Assembly (NCBI RefSeq): GCF_005280205.1
Contig: NZ_SUND01000015.1
Span: 62,001 to 126,000 of the forward strand
Length of the DNA stretch: 64,000 bases
Source: Bacillus yapensis
Lineage (GTDB): Bacteria; Bacillota; Bacilli; Bacillales; Cytobacillaceae
Reading direction: 5' to 3'
The notes beneath the pieces were generated by a model that saw nothing but the letters and a program-made list of their open reading frames with translations, was not told where the DNA came from and searched no databases. Both the position numbers and the translations under genes were made by a program. This document shows, in pieces, positions 1-7,759 of the stretch (position 1 is the first letter of the stretch; each line of letters begins with the position of its first letter).

Positions 1-626
1 GCTAAGCTAGATAATATTAGAGATAGTACATCTAATTTGATGTCACGCTGTGGTGTAAGATTTTTTAATTTGAAAATACCAAGTAATAATGTAAGAACGG
101 CAAATGGAAGAACGATATTAAAAAGTGTTCTCCAGCTGTAATGCTCTATGATCCAACCTGAAAGTGTTGGTCCTATTGCAGGGGCAACGACCATTACGAG
201 ACCAAATATCCCCATTGCAGCTCCTCTTTTTTCAATCGGAAATGCGGAAAGCATGACATTCATTAATAATGGCATCATAACGGCTGATCCAGCTGCTTGA
301 ATCAAGCGAGCAAGAAGTAAAACATTAAAGTTTGGTGCAAGACTTGCCAACAATGTTCCAACTGTAAATAAGGCCATGGCTGTTAAGAAAAGACTCTTAT
401 TCTTAAATCTTTGAATAAAGAAGGCACTTGCGGGAATTAGAATTCCGTTGATGAGCATGTATCCGTTTGTTAACCATTGTACGGAAGTTGCGTCCACATC
501 AAACTCTACCATGATCGTTGGAAGAGCAATATTCAATAATGTTTCATTGAGAATGGCAACAAAGGCACCGATAAAAAGGATGGCAATCATGCCATAAGGT
601 GGTTTTTGTTCTTGTTTTTCTACCAT
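1..626 (-). CDS. MFS drug exporter, DHA2 (EmrB/QacA-like) family, 5' part only
   Basis: The minus strand reads open from an ATG at 626 to the window edge, about 208 codons, so only the N-terminal part is present. The protein begins MVEKQEQKPPYGMI and continues with hydrophobic segments, including an early segment reading ALPTIMVEFDVDATSVQWL, the hallmark of 14-TM DHA2 proton-driven multidrug exporters, then a segment with RLIQAAGSAVMMPLL and a GPTLSGWI motif C-like sequence typical of antiporters. It probably extrudes lipophilic drugs across the cytoplasmic membrane. It is divergent from a TetR-type regulator, with 159 bp between the two starts, the usual arrangement for LmrB/EmrB-type pumps. 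The substrate cannot be told from sequence. Confidence 0.88.
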   Translation of the reverse strand, partial: MVEKQEQKPPYGMIAILFIGAFVAILNETLLNIALPTIMVEFDVDATSVQWLTNGYMLINGILIPASAFFIQRFKNKSLFLTAMALFTVGTLLASLAPNFNVLLLARLIQAAGSAVMMPLLMNVMLSAFPIEKRGAAMGIFGLVMVVAPAIGPTLSGWIIEHYSWRTLFNIVLPFAVLTLLLGIFKLKNLTPQRDIKLDVLSLILSSL

Positions 627-679
627 CTATATCATTCCTACTTTCTTTATATTAGAATCACTTTTCCATATTATACTTG

Positions 680-720
680 AAGTCTATAATATGCAATCTT
701 TTTCCTACTAGTCTATAATT
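680..720. promoter_or_regulatory. Candidate TetR operator: direct repeat in the divergent promoter region
   Basis: The decamer AGTCTATAAT occurs twice, at 681-690 and 710-719. On the minus strand a TTGCAT (696-691) and TATAAT pair about 15 bp apart could serve the exporter gene, so the repeats would overlap its promoter. A second short dyad, ACTA-N6-TAGT, lies at 762-775 just before the regulator's Shine-Dalgarno. The sequences are seen directly; the role as binding sites of the adjacent TetR protein is inferred. Confidence 0.4.
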
Positions 721-785
721 ATGATTATTAACAATAATTTAAATCTGTAATCCATTTTTATACTAACGGTCTAGTTGGAGGAATT

Positions 786-1637
786 ATGAATAAAAAGAAG
801 AAGCAAATCATTGAGGGAGCCCATCGTCTTTTTATTGAAAAAGGCTTTGTCCATACCTCCATTCAGGATATTTTAGATGAAGTGAAAATTGCGAAGGGTA
901 CTTTTTACAATTACTTCATTTCGAAAAATGAGTGCTTGATCGCGATTTTGGAGTATGCCAAGGAAGAAAGTGAACAGCAACGAAAGGAAATGTCACTTGG
1001 GAGAAGGGCAGACGATGAAGAGCTCTTTATTGAGCAAGTTACCATTCGGTTAAAAACAGATAAAAAACATAATTTGATGGCTCTTTTTTCAACGACTTCG
1101 TTTATGAGTGACCCAGAGTTACGGGAATTTATGTTCCAACAACATTTGGGCGAGGTTCAATGGGTGGCAGGTCGTCTGATGGATTTATATGGAGATGACA
1201 TAAGAGAGATTGCTTTTGATCAGGCTGTCATCTTTCTAGGAATTCTTCAGCACTCCTTCCAAGTTACCAAACTTACTTCTCAGAAAAAACATTCGCTTGA
1301 AGAAATTATTCGCTATTCTTTACAGCAAGTAAAGTTAATCATACAACACCAAGAACAATCGAGTACCGTGTTATTTCCATTTGAACGAATGGAAAGAGGG
1401 GAGAATGAACGATCTTCTCAATTGAAAAAACAAATCGAAAAGCTCATCGAAAACCCGAAGATGAAAGAGAAGATGGAGCTGCTCGAATTTCTTTTAGCGG
1501 AATTGCAGAATGAAGCTCCGCGCCTTCAACTGATTGAAAGTGTCTGGAGGACGTTATCTCAATCCGAGGAAAAAATAGAACCATATCGGGAGATGTTGTA
1601 TACGTTGTGGGAATTCATTGAAAAGAGGAGAAAGTAG
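786..1637 (+). CDS. TetR/AcrR-family transcriptional regulator
   Basis: This 283-residue protein has the TetR DNA-binding domain at residues 5-50, including the helix-turn-helix stretch SIQDILDEVKIAKGTFYNYF. The rest is a long helical ligand-binding region that is unlike other known members at this level of inspection, and it is longer than the usual 190-220 residues because of an extra charged helical tail after residue 200. A GGAGG sits only four bases from the ATG. It is divergent from an MFS multidrug exporter gene and most likely represses it and itself, with derepression on drug binding; that role is inferred from gene order. The inducer is unknown. Confidence 0.9.
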   Translation: MNKKKKQIIEGAHRLFIEKGFVHTSIQDILDEVKIAKGTFYNYFISKNECLIAILEYAKEESEQQRKEMSLGRRADDEELFIEQVTIRLKTDKKHNLMALFSTTSFMSDPELREFMFQQHLGEVQWVAGRLMDLYGDDIREIAFDQAVIFLGILQHSFQVTKLTSQKKHSLEEIIRYSLQQVKLIIQHQEQSSTVLFPFERMERGENERSSQLKKQIEKLIENPKMKEKMELLEFLLAELQNEAPRLQLIESVWRTLSQSEEKIEPYREMLYTLWEFIEKRRK

Positions 1638-1716
1638 TGCTAGCAGGCGCTAGCAACTTGATAGCAAACTGCTAGTGAATTGCTAGCAAAATGATAGCAG
1701 CTGCTAGCAGGTTTTT
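1638..1716. repeat. Cluster of GCTAGCA-type heptamers after the TetR gene
   Basis: Immediately after the stop codon the sequence contains seven close variants of TGCTAGCA or TGATAGCA spaced 9-12 bp apart. Several are self-complementary (GCTAGC), and TAGCAGCTGCTA at about 1695-1706 is a perfect palindrome. The cluster ends with GGTTTTTT, so the last part may act as a terminator. It lies between the tetR stop and the left end of the tnpB element. Confidence 0.55.
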
Positions 1717-1874
1717 TAGGATATCTATCAAAAATTGTCAAGAGTACCCCTTCTTCAAATTTAAGTTCCAAAAATTAAGGAAGGGGTGAATTGGCGTTTT
1801 TTAATAAATTTCATATTAAGGATGGATTTAGAGAACGTGTGTTTGGTATAATCGTATTAAGGGAGGTGTTATAA

Positions 1875-3335
1875 GTGACCGAGGGGATTAGTGAGAGTAA
1901 AAATTACAGTACTCATCAGATTAGGGTAAAAAAAGGGCATAAAATGTATCCATATTTTCAACAGATGACCCAAAATGCTAAGAATTTATACAACACCACG
2001 AACTTTTACATCCGCCAAGTCTTTACTTCATTCACCCAAGAAAAGGAACTTCAACCTCTACAACAAGAAGTCGTTGATACGCTCCAACAAAACCTCCAAC
2101 CAATGAATGACATTCAAATAGTAGCCTATCAAAAAAAACTAAAAATCCAACAAAAGAAACCAAAAGAAAAGCAAAAAGAAGTGAAATTAAACGAATTTGT
2201 AACACCGACAAAGGATAATCCGTATGTAGACTACAATTTTCTGGACGCATTATTCAAACGTATTGGACAACCTGATTACCGTTCACTCCCCACCCAATCA
2301 AGCCAAGGAGTGATGAAAGTTGTATTCCAAAATTGGAAATCCTTTTATGCTAGTTTAGCAGACTACAAACTAAATCCAACAAAATATAAGGGAAGACCTA
2401 AAATCCCAAAATATTGTCGTTCAGAAGAAAAAGAGATCCTCTTTACCAATCAGGATTGTGTCATTAAAAACAACAAACATCTAAAATTTCCTAAAACGAA
2501 AGAACGATTGAATATCGGGAAATTGGCTCTTTCAGAAGGAAAGTTAAAACAGGTTCGAGTGATTCCAAAACACCATGAATATATGGTGGAGTTAGTCATG
2601 GAAGTCCAATCGGAACAGGAAATATTAGTTGATAACGGAAGATATATGAGTATTGATCTTGGGATTGATAATTTGGCAACCATCGTGACAAATACAGGTA
2701 GAAATCCTGTATTAATCAAGGGCCAAAATATCAAATCGATCAATCAATACTATAATAAAAGAAAGGCCCACTATCTCGGGATATTAAGACACGGAAAACA
2801 ACCTAGTGAAGGAATATTTACATCGAAACGATTAGAGAAATTGCATCAAACGAGATCATTCAAAATAAAGGATATTTTTCATAAAGCAAGCTATCGAATT
2901 GTTCAGATTGCTTTAAATGAGAATATTAACACCATCATCATCGGTCAAAATAAAGAGTGGAAACAACAAATACACATCGGAAAACGAAATAATCAATCTT
3001 TTGTCCATATTCCTCATTCTTTACTAATCAGTATGATTGAATATAAAGCAGTTCGTAATGGAATTAATGTCATTGTCACGGAAGAATCCTACACCTCTAA
3101 GGCGAGTTTTCTAGATGATGATGTACCGACATATGGCGAATGTAGTAATAAAATTCAATTTTCAGGGAAACGGATTCAGCGTGGTTTATATCGCACTGAA
3201 CGTGGTCTACTGATTAATGCGGACGTGAACGGTGCAGCCAATATATTAAAAAAGGTACTTGTAAAATTGAAAGACAAGCAGGAATTCAAGGTAGAAACGG
3301 TTCAAATATGGGAACCACAGAAAATGATCATATAA
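1875..3335 (+). CDS. tnpB: TnpB, RNA-guided RuvC-type endonuclease of IS200/IS605 family (OrfB)
   Basis: This 486-residue protein has the split RuvC fold of TnpB. The likely catalytic acids are D261 in SIDLGIDNLA, E403 or E404 in VTEESYTSKASF, and D450 in INADVNGAANIL. The Cys4 zinc finger found between the last two motifs in ISDra2 TnpB is missing: only C423 remains, and the stretch reads FSGKRIQRGLYRTERGLL, as in one subgroup of OrfB proteins. It begins with GTG after GGGAGGTG. TnpB family proteins use an omega-RNA from the element's right end to cleave DNA at the donor site and favour retention. With an intact triad it may be active, but no activity can be inferred from sequence alone. No TnpA gene accompanies it. 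Confidence 0.92.
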   Translation: MTEGISESKNYSTHQIRVKKGHKMYPYFQQMTQNAKNLYNTTNFYIRQVFTSFTQEKELQPLQQEVVDTLQQNLQPMNDIQIVAYQKKLKIQQKKPKEKQKEVKLNEFVTPTKDNPYVDYNFLDALFKRIGQPDYRSLPTQSSQGVMKVVFQNWKSFYASLADYKLNPTKYKGRPKIPKYCRSEEKEILFTNQDCVIKNNKHLKFPKTKERLNIGKLALSEGKLKQVRVIPKHHEYMVELVMEVQSEQEILVDNGRYMSIDLGIDNLATIVTNTGRNPVLIKGQNIKSINQYYNKRKAHYLGILRHGKQPSEGIFTSKRLEKLHQTRSFKIKDIFHKASYRIVQIALNENINTIIIGQNKEWKQQIHIGKRNNQSFVHIPHSLLISMIEYKAVRNGINVIVTEESYTSKASFLDDDVPTYGECSNKIQFSGKRIQRGLYRTERGLLINADVNGAANILKKVLVKLKDKQEFKVETVQIWEPQKMII

Positions 3336-3339
3336 AAAG

Positions 3340-3512
3340 AAGTCCCAAAGGCATGACCGATGGGATAGAGGGTCTGGGTGTGAATACACCAATGTGACAG
3401 GTCCAATGCTTGTTAAACGTTCGGATTACTTAGAAACTTGAAGTGAATTCGATCGATACAGCAGAAACCCCTTCCTCAAAAATGGTTAGCATTTTAGGTG
3501 GGGGAGTATTCA
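3340..3512 (+). ncRNA. Candidate omega-RNA (reRNA) scaffold of the tnpB element
   Basis: The 177 bases between the tnpB stop and the right-end hairpin are G-rich and structured, with small inverted repeats such as GGGTGTGAATACACC near 3375, and end in the right-end hairpin and AGTATTCA. In IS605 elements this position encodes the omega-RNA: the scaffold overlaps the 3' end of tnpB and the right end, and the guide is the first 16-20 bases beyond the element. By that logic the guide would start near 3513. This assignment comes from family knowledge and position; the RNA itself has not been shown. Confidence 0.55.
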
Positions 3513-3693
3513 TGGATGGTAAGGCAAACCTATATTGAGGTGGCTAATCCACGAAATCGGATATGGTGGTTCGAAAAACAGGCTTCGAGCTTCGAGAGAC
3601 GAATTAGATGAAGGAACGAAAAAAGCGTGGTATAACTTTAAGATGAGTAATCCAAACTTCTGAGTATGAATCAGCTAGAAGGAGTGTCAAAAA

Positions 3694-4371
3694 GTGAGCA
3701 ATATTGAAGAAACAAAACAATCGATTTTAGAAGCATTGCAGTTCAGACATGCAACGAAAGAATTTGATCCAACTAAAAAAATATCCGTTGAGGATTTTCA
3801 GTTTATTTTAGAGGCAGCTCGACTTGCTCCAAGCTCTGTCGGTTATGAGCCATGGAAGTTCTTGATTGTGCAAAATAAGGAATTGAGAGAAAAGCTACGA
3901 ACGGTATCATGGGGATCTCAAGGTCAGCTTCCAACAGCTAGCCATTTTGTACTCATTCTTGCAAGAACGTCGAAGGATACAAAGTATGACAGTGAATATG
4001 TTAAGAATCAAATGCTGAATGTGAAGCAGTTTCCACAAGAGATTTTTGAACAAATGCTCGTGCGTTATAAAGCCTTTCAGGAAGATGATCTGAACCTACT
4101 TGAAAGCGAAAGAACGATGTTCGACTGGGCAAGTAAACAAACATACATCGCGCTATCCAATATGATGATGGCAGCCGCGCAAATTGGGATTGATTCCTGT
4201 CCGATTGAAGGCTTCGATTTTAAAAAAGTTCAAGCAATTTTAGAAGAAGAAGGACTGACAGAAGAGGGTCATCTAGCTATTTCGGTGATGGCTGCATTTG
4301 GCTATCGTGTCAGAGAGCCTCGTCAAAAAACGCGAAAGAAAATGGAAGACATCGTACAATGGGTGGAGTGA
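3694..4371 (+). CDS. Nitroreductase-family NAD(P)H-dependent FMN oxidoreductase
   Basis: The 225-residue protein is a full-length nitroreductase. Residues 13-28 read ALQFRHATKEFDPTKK, the FMN-phosphate binding start of the family (R-x-x-x-R/K-F pattern), and residues 42-55 read ARLAPSSVGYEPWK, the conserved APS-x-x-x-x-PW motif. It closely resembles YfkO/NfsB-like enzymes that reduce nitroaromatics, quinones or related electrophiles in the cytosol. The start is a GTG after AGAAGGAG. It is a single-gene unit: the tnpB element lies upstream and a strong terminator follows. The natural substrate is unknown. Confidence 0.9.
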   Translation: MSNIEETKQSILEALQFRHATKEFDPTKKISVEDFQFILEAARLAPSSVGYEPWKFLIVQNKELREKLRTVSWGSQGQLPTASHFVLILARTSKDTKYDSEYVKNQMLNVKQFPQEIFEQMLVRYKAFQEDDLNLLESERTMFDWASKQTYIALSNMMMAAAQIGIDSCPIEGFDFKKVQAILEEEGLTEEGHLAISVMAAFGYRVREPRQKTRKKMEDIVQWVE

Positions 4372-4381
4372 GCTAAGGTAA

Positions 4382-4426
4382 AAAAAGCTGTGCAGAAGGT
4401 TAAGTTAACCTTTCACACAGCTTTTT
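4382..4426. terminator. Bidirectional rho-independent terminator
   Basis: AAAAAGCTGTG and ACAGCTTTTT flank the internal dyad AAGGTTAA/TTAACCTT, giving a long stem with T-runs in both directions. It ends the nitroreductase gene and faces the convergent yvgN gene. Confidence 0.88.
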
Positions 4427-4440
4427 GAATTTAGCCAATC

Positions 4441-4481
4441 TACGTCTAGCTCCAGCGGTTGTTCAAGGCGCTTACGCTTTT
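4441..4481. repeat. Remnant of a dispersed Bacillaceae repeat
   Basis: The stretch contains GTCTAGCTCCAGCG followed by GGCGCTTACGCTTTT. These two blocks resemble the outer parts of a short interspersed repeat that I recall from Bacillus and Geobacillus intergenic regions, here with the middle deleted. It lies between the terminator and the yvgN stop. No second copy was found in the window. Confidence 0.4.
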
Positions 4482-4485
4482 GGTC

Positions 4486-5328
4486 TTAAAACCCAGCATT
4501 CATTACTTCAGGGTCTGATCCAACGCGTTCATCTTTATTTAGACCGTCGATTTTTTCCATATCCTCGTGTGAGAGTTCAAAATCAAAGATGTCTGCATTT
4601 TCAATGATGCGGTGCTCTTTAATGGATTTTGGGATGGTTACGACTTCGTTTTGTAAATCCCATCGTAAAATCACTTGAGCAGCTGATTTTCCATACTTTT
4701 GTGCGATTTCATTGATGGTTGGGTCATCTAATAATTGACCCTGTTTTAGTGGTGACCATGCTTCAAGCTGAATGCCATGATTTTGGCAGAAGCTTTTCAA
4801 CTCTTTTTGAGCTAAATGAGGATGATATTCAACCTGGTTTACCATCGGTTTAATCTCTGCATCTTCAAGCAACTCTTCTAAATGGTGGACATGAAAATTA
4901 CTTACGCCAATTGCACGAACGCGTCCATCTTTATATAGCTTTTCAAGTGCTTTCCAAGTTGCCTTGAAACGCTCTTTATCTTGTCCAGGCCAATGGATTA
5001 AGTAGAGATCCAAATAGTCTAAGCCCAATTTTTGAAGGCTGGTTTCAAAAGCTTGAAGAGTGGATTCATAACCTTGATCCGCATTCCAAACTTTAGAGGT
5101 TACAAACAATTCTTCTCTCGCTACGCCGGATTCACGAATGCCTTGTCCAACGCCTTCTTCATTTTGATAAATAGCCGCTGTATCGATGCTCTTATAGCCG
5201 TTCTTGATTGCTGCCTTAACAGACTCGACTACCTCGGATCCTTCTTTTACCTTAAATACGCCAAGGCCAAACCATGGCATTTTGACTCCGTTATGTAGTG
5301 TAGTAGTATCCTGTAAACTTGTTGGCAT
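4486..5328 (-). CDS. yvgN: Aldo/keto reductase, glyoxal/methylglyoxal reductase YvgN
   Basis: The 280-residue protein is a complete AKR5-type TIM-barrel enzyme. The catalytic tetrad is visible: D49 and Y54 in SIDTAAIYQNE, K79 in VTSKVW and H112 in LIHWPG. The NADPH-binding end reads IPKSIKEHRIIENADIFDF. It is very similar to B. subtilis YvgN, which reduces glyoxal, methylglyoxal and other toxic aldehydes with NADPH in the cytosol. The start ATG is preceded by AGGAGGAC. It stands alone, convergent with the nitroreductase gene. Confidence 0.95.
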   Translation of the reverse strand: MPTSLQDTTTLHNGVKMPWFGLGVFKVKEGSEVVESVKAAIKNGYKSIDTAAIYQNEEGVGQGIRESGVAREELFVTSKVWNADQGYESTLQAFETSLQKLGLDYLDLYLIHWPGQDKERFKATWKALEKLYKDGRVRAIGVSNFHVHHLEELLEDAEIKPMVNQVEYHPHLAQKELKSFCQNHGIQLEAWSPLKQGQLLDDPTINEIAQKYGKSAAQVILRWDLQNEVVTIPKSIKEHRIIENADIFDFELSHEDMEKIDGLNKDERVGSDPEVMNAGF

Positions 5329-5412
5329 GGTGTGTCCTCCTATGTGTTTTTATCGTACAAATTCTATTATGCACAGGATTATAAAAAAACGCTAAAATTT
5401 TGACTGAAAATT

Positions 5413-6312
5413 CTAATGGATATCTTTTTTCTTAAATCTGCCCCCGCGTACCTCAGCGATATCTGCCACTGCTAAAAAGGCCGAAGGATCAACTGCTTCA
5501 ACGATCAGTTTTAATTTTGCCTCTTCAAGTCTTGTAATGACACAAAAGATGACCTTTTTATCATCGCCAGTGTATGCACCTTCTCCGGTAAGATAAGTTA
5601 CACCACGACCAAGACGGGCAAGGATAGCGTCGCCAATTTCGGTATATTGATCACTAATAATCCACGCAGATTTCGATTGATCGAGTCCTTCAATGACGAT
5701 GTCGATTGTTTTAAAGGTAATCGCATAAGCTAGGACTGAATACATTGCCCGATCCCATCCAAACACAAAACCGCCCCAAGCAAAAATAAAAATATTAACG
5801 AACATAATGAATTCGCCAACAGAGAATGGCATTTTTTTGTTAAGAAGGATAGCAAGAATCTCAGTTCCATCTAAGCTTCCGCCATAGCGGATGACTAAAC
5901 CGACTCCCGCTCCTAAAATGATTCCACCAAATACAGTGGCGAGTAGCATATCTTCTGTGAAAGCTGGGACGTGATGTAGGTATGCAGTGGTAATGGACAT
6001 GACGGTAATTCCTAGAATCGTGGATAGGGCAAAAGTTTTCCCTATTTGTTTGTAGCCTATGTAGAAAAACGGAACGTTTAAGAAGAATAAGAATAGCCCA
6101 AGCTTAACGCCTGTTAAATGAGAGAGGATAATGGATATCCCTACGATGCCACCATCCATAATGGTATTGGGCACCAAGAAAATTTCAATCCCAACGGCCA
6201 TTAAGACGGCACCAAGGATGATAAAAAATGTTCTTTTGGCAACCTGTGCTTTTGTTAGTCGTCGATGAGCAAATTGATTATCGAGATGTTGTTGCATTGT
6301 TACATCATTCAA
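5413..6312 (-). CDS. YitT-family membrane protein (DUF161 plus DUF2179 domain)
   Basis: The protein has about six hydrophobic segments (roughly residues 25-220 of the chosen form), including the family motif GGSLDGTEILAILLNKK, and a soluble C-terminal DUF2179 domain with YLTGEGAYTGDDKKVIFCVI. The frame is open to 6426, but I place the start at the TTG at 6312 (299 residues), because GGGGGA lies eight bases upstream and the longer N-terminus is not hydrophobic or family-like. A TATAAT lies at 6352-6347. YitT proteins are widespread in Firmicutes; their biochemical function is not settled, so none is assigned. Confidence 0.88.
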   Translation of the reverse strand: MNDVTMQQHLDNQFAHRRLTKAQVAKRTFFIILGAVLMAVGIEIFLVPNTIMDGGIVGISIILSHLTGVKLGLFLFFLNVPFFYIGYKQIGKTFALSTILGITVMSITTAYLHHVPAFTEDMLLATVFGGIILGAGVGLVIRYGGSLDGTEILAILLNKKMPFSVGEFIMFVNIFIFAWGGFVFGWDRAMYSVLAYAITFKTIDIVIEGLDQSKSAWIISDQYTEIGDAILARLGRGVTYLTGEGAYTGDDKKVIFCVITRLEEAKLKLIVEAVDPSAFLAVADIAEVRGGRFKKKDIH

Positions 6313-6415
6313 GATGACATTCCCCCTATATGTGTTAATATTTTCTATTATACCATTAGTACATAAGTGTTTTCTCGATCGCACGCTTCCGTTTCGGAAA
6401 AAAGCTGTCCCAAGT

Positions 6416-6457
6416 AAAAAAAGCATTAATCAGCTCAAAATCTGATTAATGCTTTTT
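6416..6457 (-). terminator. Rho-independent terminator of the FNR-type reductase gene
   Basis: A 16-bp stem, AAAAAGCATTAATCAG with its complement CTGATTAATGCTTTTT, encloses an 8-base loop. It lies directly after the reductase stop codon on the minus strand. Confidence 0.9.
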
Positions 6458-6468
6458 ATTATTCGTAT

Positions 6469-7521
6469 TTAACGACCGACCATTTGCTTAACAAGTTCGC
6501 GATTTTTCTTCTTGAATAAGTCATTGTGAGAAGAAACCATCGCGCTTTTTGTAGCATCTGGTTGAATAAATTGCTTAGCTTTGTTCACGGCGTTGACCGC
6601 ATCCTGAAATGCCCCTGCGATTAAATGAACTTTCCCTTCATAAGAAGCAATGTCACCGGCAGCGTAAAGTCCTGGAATCGATGAATCACCAGTTGGTGTT
6701 CCAGCAATGTAATAATCATCGACCATATCAATATTTAAATCGCTGTTTTTTAATAAGGAAGCGTCGTGCTCATAGCCATGGTTGATAATGACATCATCAA
6801 CGGATATGTAAGAGACTTCTCCGGTTTCGTGGTTCGTAAGTTCAACCTGCTCTATTTCTTCGTGATTTTCACCGGCAATAAGCTGAGTAATGCCTGAATT
6901 AAAGTGACAAGTCACGGAACTATTTAATAATTGTGTTACTTGTGCTTCATGGGCAGATAAATTATCTTTGCGATAAGTTAAATAGATCTTTTTTGCGATT
7001 GGCTCTAATTCATTAGCCCAATCGATTGCTGTATTTCCGCCACCTGAGATCATAATCGTTTTATCTTTGAATTGCTGCAACGCTTTGACCGTGTAATGTA
7101 GGTTAGAGACTTCAAAACGCTCTGCTCCAGAAATATTTATCTTTTGCGGGTTTAGAATGCCGCTACCTACTGCCATAATGATTGTTTTAGAGTAATGTGT
7201 TTGACCGGAAGAACCTTGGATAACAAAGATTCCTTCTTCATTACGTGTAACGGACTCTACTTTTTCATTGAGAACAACAGTTGGATTAAACGTAAGACCT
7301 TGCTTGACAAGATTCTCAATTAACTGAGCACAAGGAGCAGGTGTCATTCCGCCAACATCCCAAATCATTTTTTCAGGATAAACATGAAGCTTCCCACCAA
7401 GCTGTGGCTGAAATTCAATGATCTTTGTTTTCATTTCACGAAGACCGCTATAAAATGCGGAATAAAGACCAGCTGGTCCGCCTCCAACAATGGTTACATC
7501 AAACAATTCTTGTTTATCCAT
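6469..7521 (-). CDS. Ferredoxin/flavodoxin--NADP+ reductase, TrxR-like YumC/YcgT type, Fur-controlled
   Basis: The enzyme has an N-terminal FAD-binding GGGPAG (residues 13-18) and a central NADPH-binding GGGNTAIDW, but no CxxC redox pair, which separates it from thioredoxin reductases. It matches the YumC/YcgT family of bacterial FNRs. An upstream in-frame GTG overlaps the Shine-Dalgarno GAGGTGA, so the ATG at 7521 (350 residues) is the likely start. A near-consensus Fur box lies at 7535-7553. B. subtilis YcgT is Fur-regulated, and S. aureus IruO of this family reduces ferric hydroxamate siderophores and supports IsdG-type enzymes. Its divergent position next to a siderophore importer suggests a similar job, by inference. 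Confidence 0.9.
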   Translation of the reverse strand: MDKQELFDVTIVGGGPAGLYSAFYSGLREMKTKIIEFQPQLGGKLHVYPEKMIWDVGGMTPAPCAQLIENLVKQGLTFNPTVVLNEKVESVTRNEEGIFVIQGSSGQTHYSKTIIMAVGSGILNPQKINISGAERFEVSNLHYTVKALQQFKDKTIMISGGGNTAIDWANELEPIAKKIYLTYRKDNLSAHEAQVTQLLNSSVTCHFNSGITQLIAGENHEEIEQVELTNHETGEVSYISVDDVIINHGYEHDASLLKNSDLNIDMVDDYYIAGTPTGDSSIPGLYAAGDIASYEGKVHLIAGAFQDAVNAVNKAKQFIQPDATKSAMVSSHNDLFKKKNRELVKQMVGR

Positions 7522-7534
7522 GCCGTTCACCTCA

Positions 7535-7553
7535 GATATTGATTATCATTCTC
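7535..7553. promoter_or_regulatory. Fur box of the FNR-type reductase gene
   Basis: The 19 bases GATATTGATTATCATTCTC match the Fur consensus GATAATGATTATCATTATC at 17 positions. It directly abuts the Shine-Dalgarno of the reductase gene, so binding would block the promoter or early elongation. Confidence 0.82.
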
Positions 7554-7672
7554 ATTTAACTATAAACGGAAATGGTATTCACTGCAATATAAAAATGAAG
7601 GCATTTTTTGAACATAAATTGAACAATACTAAAAAAATATGAGTATTAGTGAGAATTTTATAACGGTATATA

Positions 7673-7729
7673 TTGACAAGAAAGCGGATTCGAATTATAT
7701 TTACCACATGACATTGAAAATCATTATCA
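7673..7729 (+). promoter_or_regulatory. Sigma-A promoter with Fur box of the siderophore uptake operon
   Basis: TTGACA (7673-7678) and TATATT (7696-7701) are separated by 17 bp. TGAAAATCATTATCA at 7715-7729 matches the 15-bp Fur core TGATAATNATTATCA with one mismatch and lies just after the expected transcription start. Repression by Fur in iron-replete cells is the expected result. Confidence 0.83.
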
Positions 7730-7759
7730 ATTACGATTTTATAAAACGGAGGTTGGACG

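Larger units (their letters stand above)
1741..3512 (+). mobile_element. IS200/IS605-type element with tnpB only (no tnpA)
   Basis: The left end carries an imperfect hairpin with perfect 8-bp arms ACCCCTTC (1746-1753) and GAAGGGGT (1780-1787). The right end carries a related hairpin built from CCCCTTCCT (3468-3476) and AGGTGGGG (3496-3503), followed by AGTATTCA. Subterminal hairpins of this kind are the recognition sites of the Y1 transposase TnpA in IS200/IS605 elements. Only tnpB lies between the ends, so this is an IS1341-like, non-autonomous unit that would need TnpA in trans. The exact element boundaries are estimates, good to about 10 bases. Confidence 0.72.
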
